A DNA stretch of 7,553 nucleotides from an uncultured Labedella sp. (GTDB lineage Bacteria; Actinomycetota; Actinomycetes; Actinomycetales; Microbacteriaceae), in the NCBI GenBank assembly GCA_934636065.1, contig CAKTZW010000079.1, forward strand, positions 1-7,553, given 5' to 3'. The position numbers and the translations under genes are program-made. The number at the start of each line of letters is the position of its first letter. Position 1 is the stretch's first letter. The notes beneath the pieces are model-generated. The model saw nothing but the letters and a program-made list of their open reading frames with translations, was not told where the DNA came from and did no database searches. Positions 5,398-7,553 of the stretch are shown one piece after another.

Positions 5398-6966
5398 TCA
5401 GCGCCAGCCGGCCTCGTGCAGGGCCGCGGTGGTCTCCCCGGGCACCGAGAAGGGGACGGTCGTGCCGTCGAGCTCGCGGTAGTCCTTGCCGGCGAGCCCC
5501 ATCCACACCACGACGTCGCCCTCGTCCGCGGCCGACACGGCGGTGCGGATGGCCGCGGCCGGGTCCGGCACCTCTCTCACGTCCGCATCGGCACGAGCGG
5601 CACGGACCCCCGCGATGACGGCCGCGCGGATGGCCGCCGGGTCCTCGCCGCGGGGATGGTGGTCTGTGACCACGACGATGTCGCTCCCGAACCCCGCGGC
5701 CGCCCCCATGTCGCCGCGCTTCGTGGTGTCGCGGTCGCCGTTCGCGCCGATGACGGCGATGAGACGACCGCTCGTCAGACGCCGGAGGGACGCGAGCGTC
5801 TTGTCGAAGGCGTCGGGGCTGTGCCCGGAGTCGATGAACACGGCCGGTCCCGTCTCGACGGGGATCCGCACCGCCCGTGCGGGGAGGTCCGCGTCGATGA
5901 GGCCGTCGGGCCCGAGGGTCGCCGCGATGTCGGACAGGGAGCGCCCGGATTCCACGAGCATCGCGACAGCGAGACCGCCGTTCGCGGCCATGTGGCGGCC
6001 GACGACGGGGACGCGCGCGGCGAGGGCGCCGTGCTCGCGGTGACGCACCACGAACGCGGTGTGGTCGAGGGTCTCCTCCGTCACGTCGACGACCCAGTCG
6101 GCGTCGACGGTCGCGCCCGGCTCGGCTGCCGTCGCGATCGTGGCCACAGGCACCTCGGAGCGTTCGACGACAGTTCTCCCGGCCGGCGTGTCGAGGTTCA
6201 CGACGGCGCGACGACACCGCGCCGCGGTGAACAGCTCGATCTTGGCCGCGAGGTACTCGTCCATGTCGGCGTAGTCGTCGAGGTGATCGTGGCTCAGGTT
6301 GGTGAAGGCGGCCACGTCGAAGACGAAGCCGTCGACGCGATGGCGGGTGAGCGCGTGCGCGCTGACCTCGATGACGAGGGAGCGCGCGCCGAGCTCGGCC
6401 ATGCGGGCGACGATGGCGTGCAGCTCGGCGGCCTCCGGCGTCGTGAGCTTCGACGGGATCACCGTCGACCCGATCCGTCGCTCGGCGGTCGAGCTCACTC
6501 CGGGAACGAGGCCCATTCCCGCGAGCAGCGCCTCGAGGAAGTGCGTCGTCGACGTCTTGCCGTTGGTCCCCGTCACGGCGAAGGACGGCAGCTCGAGCGC
6601 CGTGGTCTCGTACACCCGGGCGGCGATCCCCCCGACGAGCGGGCGCAGCGGCCGGGAGCCGACGAGGACGGGCACGCCGAGCTCGCGCTCGAGCAGGAGC
6701 ATGCCGTCGTCGTCGGTGAGCACCGCGACGGCGCCGGCTTCCACGGCCTGCCCGGCGAAGGAGGCGCCGTGGTGGCGCGCGCCGGGGAGACCGACGTAGA
6801 GGTCGCCCTGGACGACGGCCGACCCGTCGATCGAGACCCCCGAGACGGGCGTGCCCGCGATCGCGAGTCCGCGGACCCGCCGGAGGCCGAAGTCGCGTTC
6901 GAGCTCCGCGAGAGCGACGGCGGGCAGAGAGGTCGGGCGCATCGCCGCGGGTCCGTACGAATCCAC
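5398..6966 (-). CDS. MurE-like Mur ligase with altered amino-acid-site motifs
   Basis: This 522-residue protein has the length and three-domain order of MurE, the ligase that adds the third amino acid to UDP-MurNAc-L-Ala-D-Glu. The UDP-binding N-domain (~40-115) contains VSGVSIDG and GDLYVGLPG. The ATP loop is GTNGKTST (133-140), followed by TTPEAAELH (175-183), IEVSAHAL (199-206), NLSHDHLD (223-230) and the likely carbamylated Lys242 in YLAAKIELF. The C-domain has DSGHSPDAFDKTL (379-391) and GDRDTTKRG (410-418). The DNPR motif reads HHPR (436-439), and GKGHE reads GLAGK (490-494), so the acidic residues matching E. coli Asp413 and Glu468 become His436 and Lys494. ATP chemistry looks intact; the amino acid added may not be DAP or L-Lys. 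Start: GTG 6966 with GAGG 4 nt upstream; ATG 6942 is an alternative. It lies on the opposite strand to dxr and the M50 protease. Confidence 0.85.
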   Translation of the reverse strand: MDSYGPAAMRPTSLPAVALAELERDFGLRRVRGLAIAGTPVSGVSIDGSAVVQGDLYVGLPGARHHGASFAGQAVEAGAVAVLTDDDGMLLLERELGVPVLVGSRPLRPLVGGIAARVYETTALELPSFAVTGTNGKTSTTHFLEALLAGMGLVPGVSSTAERRIGSTVIPSKLTTPEAAELHAIVARMAELGARSLVIEVSAHALTRHRVDGFVFDVAAFTNLSHDHLDDYADMDEYLAAKIELFTAARCRRAVVNLDTPAGRTVVERSEVPVATIATAAEPGATVDADWVVDVTEETLDHTAFVVRHREHGALAARVPVVGRHMAANGGLAVAMLVESGRSLSDIAATLGPDGLIDADLPARAVRIPVETGPAVFIDSGHSPDAFDKTLASLRRLTSGRLIAVIGANGDRDTTKRGDMGAAAGFGSDIVVVTDHHPRGEDPAAIRAAVIAGVRAARADADVREVPDPAAAIRTAVSAADEGDVVVWMGLAGKDYRELDGTTVPFSVPGETTAALHEAGWR

Positions 6967-7060
6967 TGCGCCTCACTTGCCTCTCGTCCGACGGCACGAC
7001 CGGCCGGCGGTTCTCCATCGTCTCACAGGCGCGCGACAGCCTCGCGTCGGGGCGCCGCTG

Positions 7061-7066
7061 TATCGT
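7061..7066 (+). promoter_or_regulatory. Putative leaderless -10 hexamer (TATCGT) for the M50 protease gene
   Basis: TATCGT is followed by a 6-nt spacer and then GTG at 7073, matching the spacing at the plsC-like and dxr genes. An in-frame GTG at 7067 lies within the spacer and would not be transcribed if the start point is 7073. No Shine-Dalgarno or clear -35 is present. Confidence 0.5.
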
Positions 7067-7072
7067 GTGCTG

Positions 7073-7553
7073 GTGGAATCGGTCCTGTTGTACGTGCTCG
7101 GCGTCCTGATCATCGTGGTCGGTCTCGTCATCTCCATCGGGCTGCACGAGATCGGCCACCTCGTCCCGGCGAAGATCTTCGGCGTGCGAGTCACCCAGTA
7201 CATGATCGGCTTCGGCAAGACGATCTGGTCGCGCCGGAAGGGTGAGACCGAGTACGGCGTCAAGGCCATCCCGCTCGGGGGCTACATCTCGATGATCGGG
7301 ATGTTCCCGCCCACGGCGCCGGGGGAGCGTGCGGTCGAGTCGAGCACCGGCTTCTTCCAGCAGCTCTCGACGAACCCCCGGGCATCGTCGGCGGCGCCGG
7401 CGAAGCAGCGTTACTTCGACACCCTCGTCCAGGACGCCCGCACCGCCAGCGCGGACACCATCGCTGACGGCGAGGAGCGCCGCGCGTTCTACCGGCTGCC
7501 CGTCTACAAGCGCATCGTCGTGATGCTCGGCGGCCCGGTGATGAACCTCATCA
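7073..7553 (+). CDS. M50 site-2 metalloprotease (Rip1/RseP type), 3' end outside window
   Basis: The window contains the first 160 codons. A first membrane helix (about residues 4-22) runs into the zinc-protease motif HEIGH (25-29), with Glu26 as catalytic base and His25/His29 as zinc ligands. GFGKTIWSRRKGETEYGVK (46-64) and IPLGGYISMIGM (67-78) follow, as in RseP/Rip1 proteins. Residues ~80-140 are a hydrophilic, Ala/Ser/Arg-rich segment longer than in E. coli RseP. GGPVMNLI (153-160) is the start of the next conserved helix. The PDZ domain and the LDG zinc-ligand motif would lie beyond the edge. Such enzymes cut transmembrane substrates, for example anti-sigma factors, inside the membrane; the substrate here is unknown. 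In many actinobacteria this gene lies between dxr and ispG. GTG 7073 is chosen for its position 6 nt after TATCGT. Confidence 0.93.
   Translation, partial: MESVLLYVLGVLIIVVGLVISIGLHEIGHLVPAKIFGVRVTQYMIGFGKTIWSRRKGETEYGVKAIPLGGYISMIGMFPPTAPGERAVESSTGFFQQLSTNPRASSAAPAKQRYFDTLVQDARTASADTIADGEERRAFYRLPVYKRIVVMLGGPVMNLI

Noticed and set aside
6967..7072. Possible regulatory element between the divergent Mur ligase and protease genes
   Set aside because: Apart from TATCGT and a weak GAGG before the Mur ligase start, I found no repeat, hairpin or riboswitch-like structure.
5158..7245. 695-codon plus-strand frame and 640-codon minus-strand frame (5237-7159) over the Mur ligase
   Set aside because: Both are low-complexity Arg/Gly/Ala/Asp-rich translations that overlap dxr, the Mur ligase and the protease start in other frames. 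None shows a motif.

Overview
The window is gene-dense, high-GC DNA with GTG/ATG starts and strong third-position G/C bias. Gene content suggests an actinobacterium, most probably Microbacteriaceae. The reasons are the compact DXR, a two-domain FKBP lipoprotein, a Rip1/RseP-type site-2 protease next to dxr, and several apparently leaderless genes in which a TANNNT -10 hexamer sits 6 nt before the start codon. The genus assignment is inference only.

Left part (1-1800), minus strand. An acyltransferase-3 family membrane protein (surface O-acylation type) runs off the left edge. Upstream of it, on the same strand, is an unusual ORF. Its first ~170 residues are the N-terminal half of a Rhizobium etli-type L-asparaginase (AnsA, Asparaginase_II). 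They are joined in frame to an almost complete TraR/DksA C4 zinc-finger protein. The asparaginase half keeps the N-terminal Ser/Lys and Cys/Lys motifs but lacks the half that supplies the remaining catalytic Lys and zinc Cys. This fusion is the most interesting feature of the window.

Middle (1800-4290). An OsmC-family peroxiredoxin (plus) converges on a PlsC-type 1-acyl-glycerol-3-phosphate acyltransferase (minus). The latter is divergent from a secreted lipoprotein with two FKBP-type prolyl isomerase domains (plus), which ends at a perfect 10-bp hairpin.

Right part (4290-7553). dxr (MEP isoprenoid pathway, plus) converges with a MurE-like Mur ligase (minus). This ligase has substitutions at positions that bind the third amino acid in classical MurE. 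Divergent from it is the 5' part of an M50 site-2 protease (Rip1/RseP type), which runs off the right edge. In many actinobacteria dxr and the M50 protease are neighbours; here the Mur ligase lies between them on the opposite strand. The genes share a cell-envelope theme (phospholipid, isoprenoid carrier precursor, peptidoglycan, envelope proteolysis, extracellular folding, surface acylation) but do not form one operon. I saw no RNA genes, mobile elements, CRISPR arrays or toxin-antitoxin pairs, and no gene-free stretch longer than about 130 bases.
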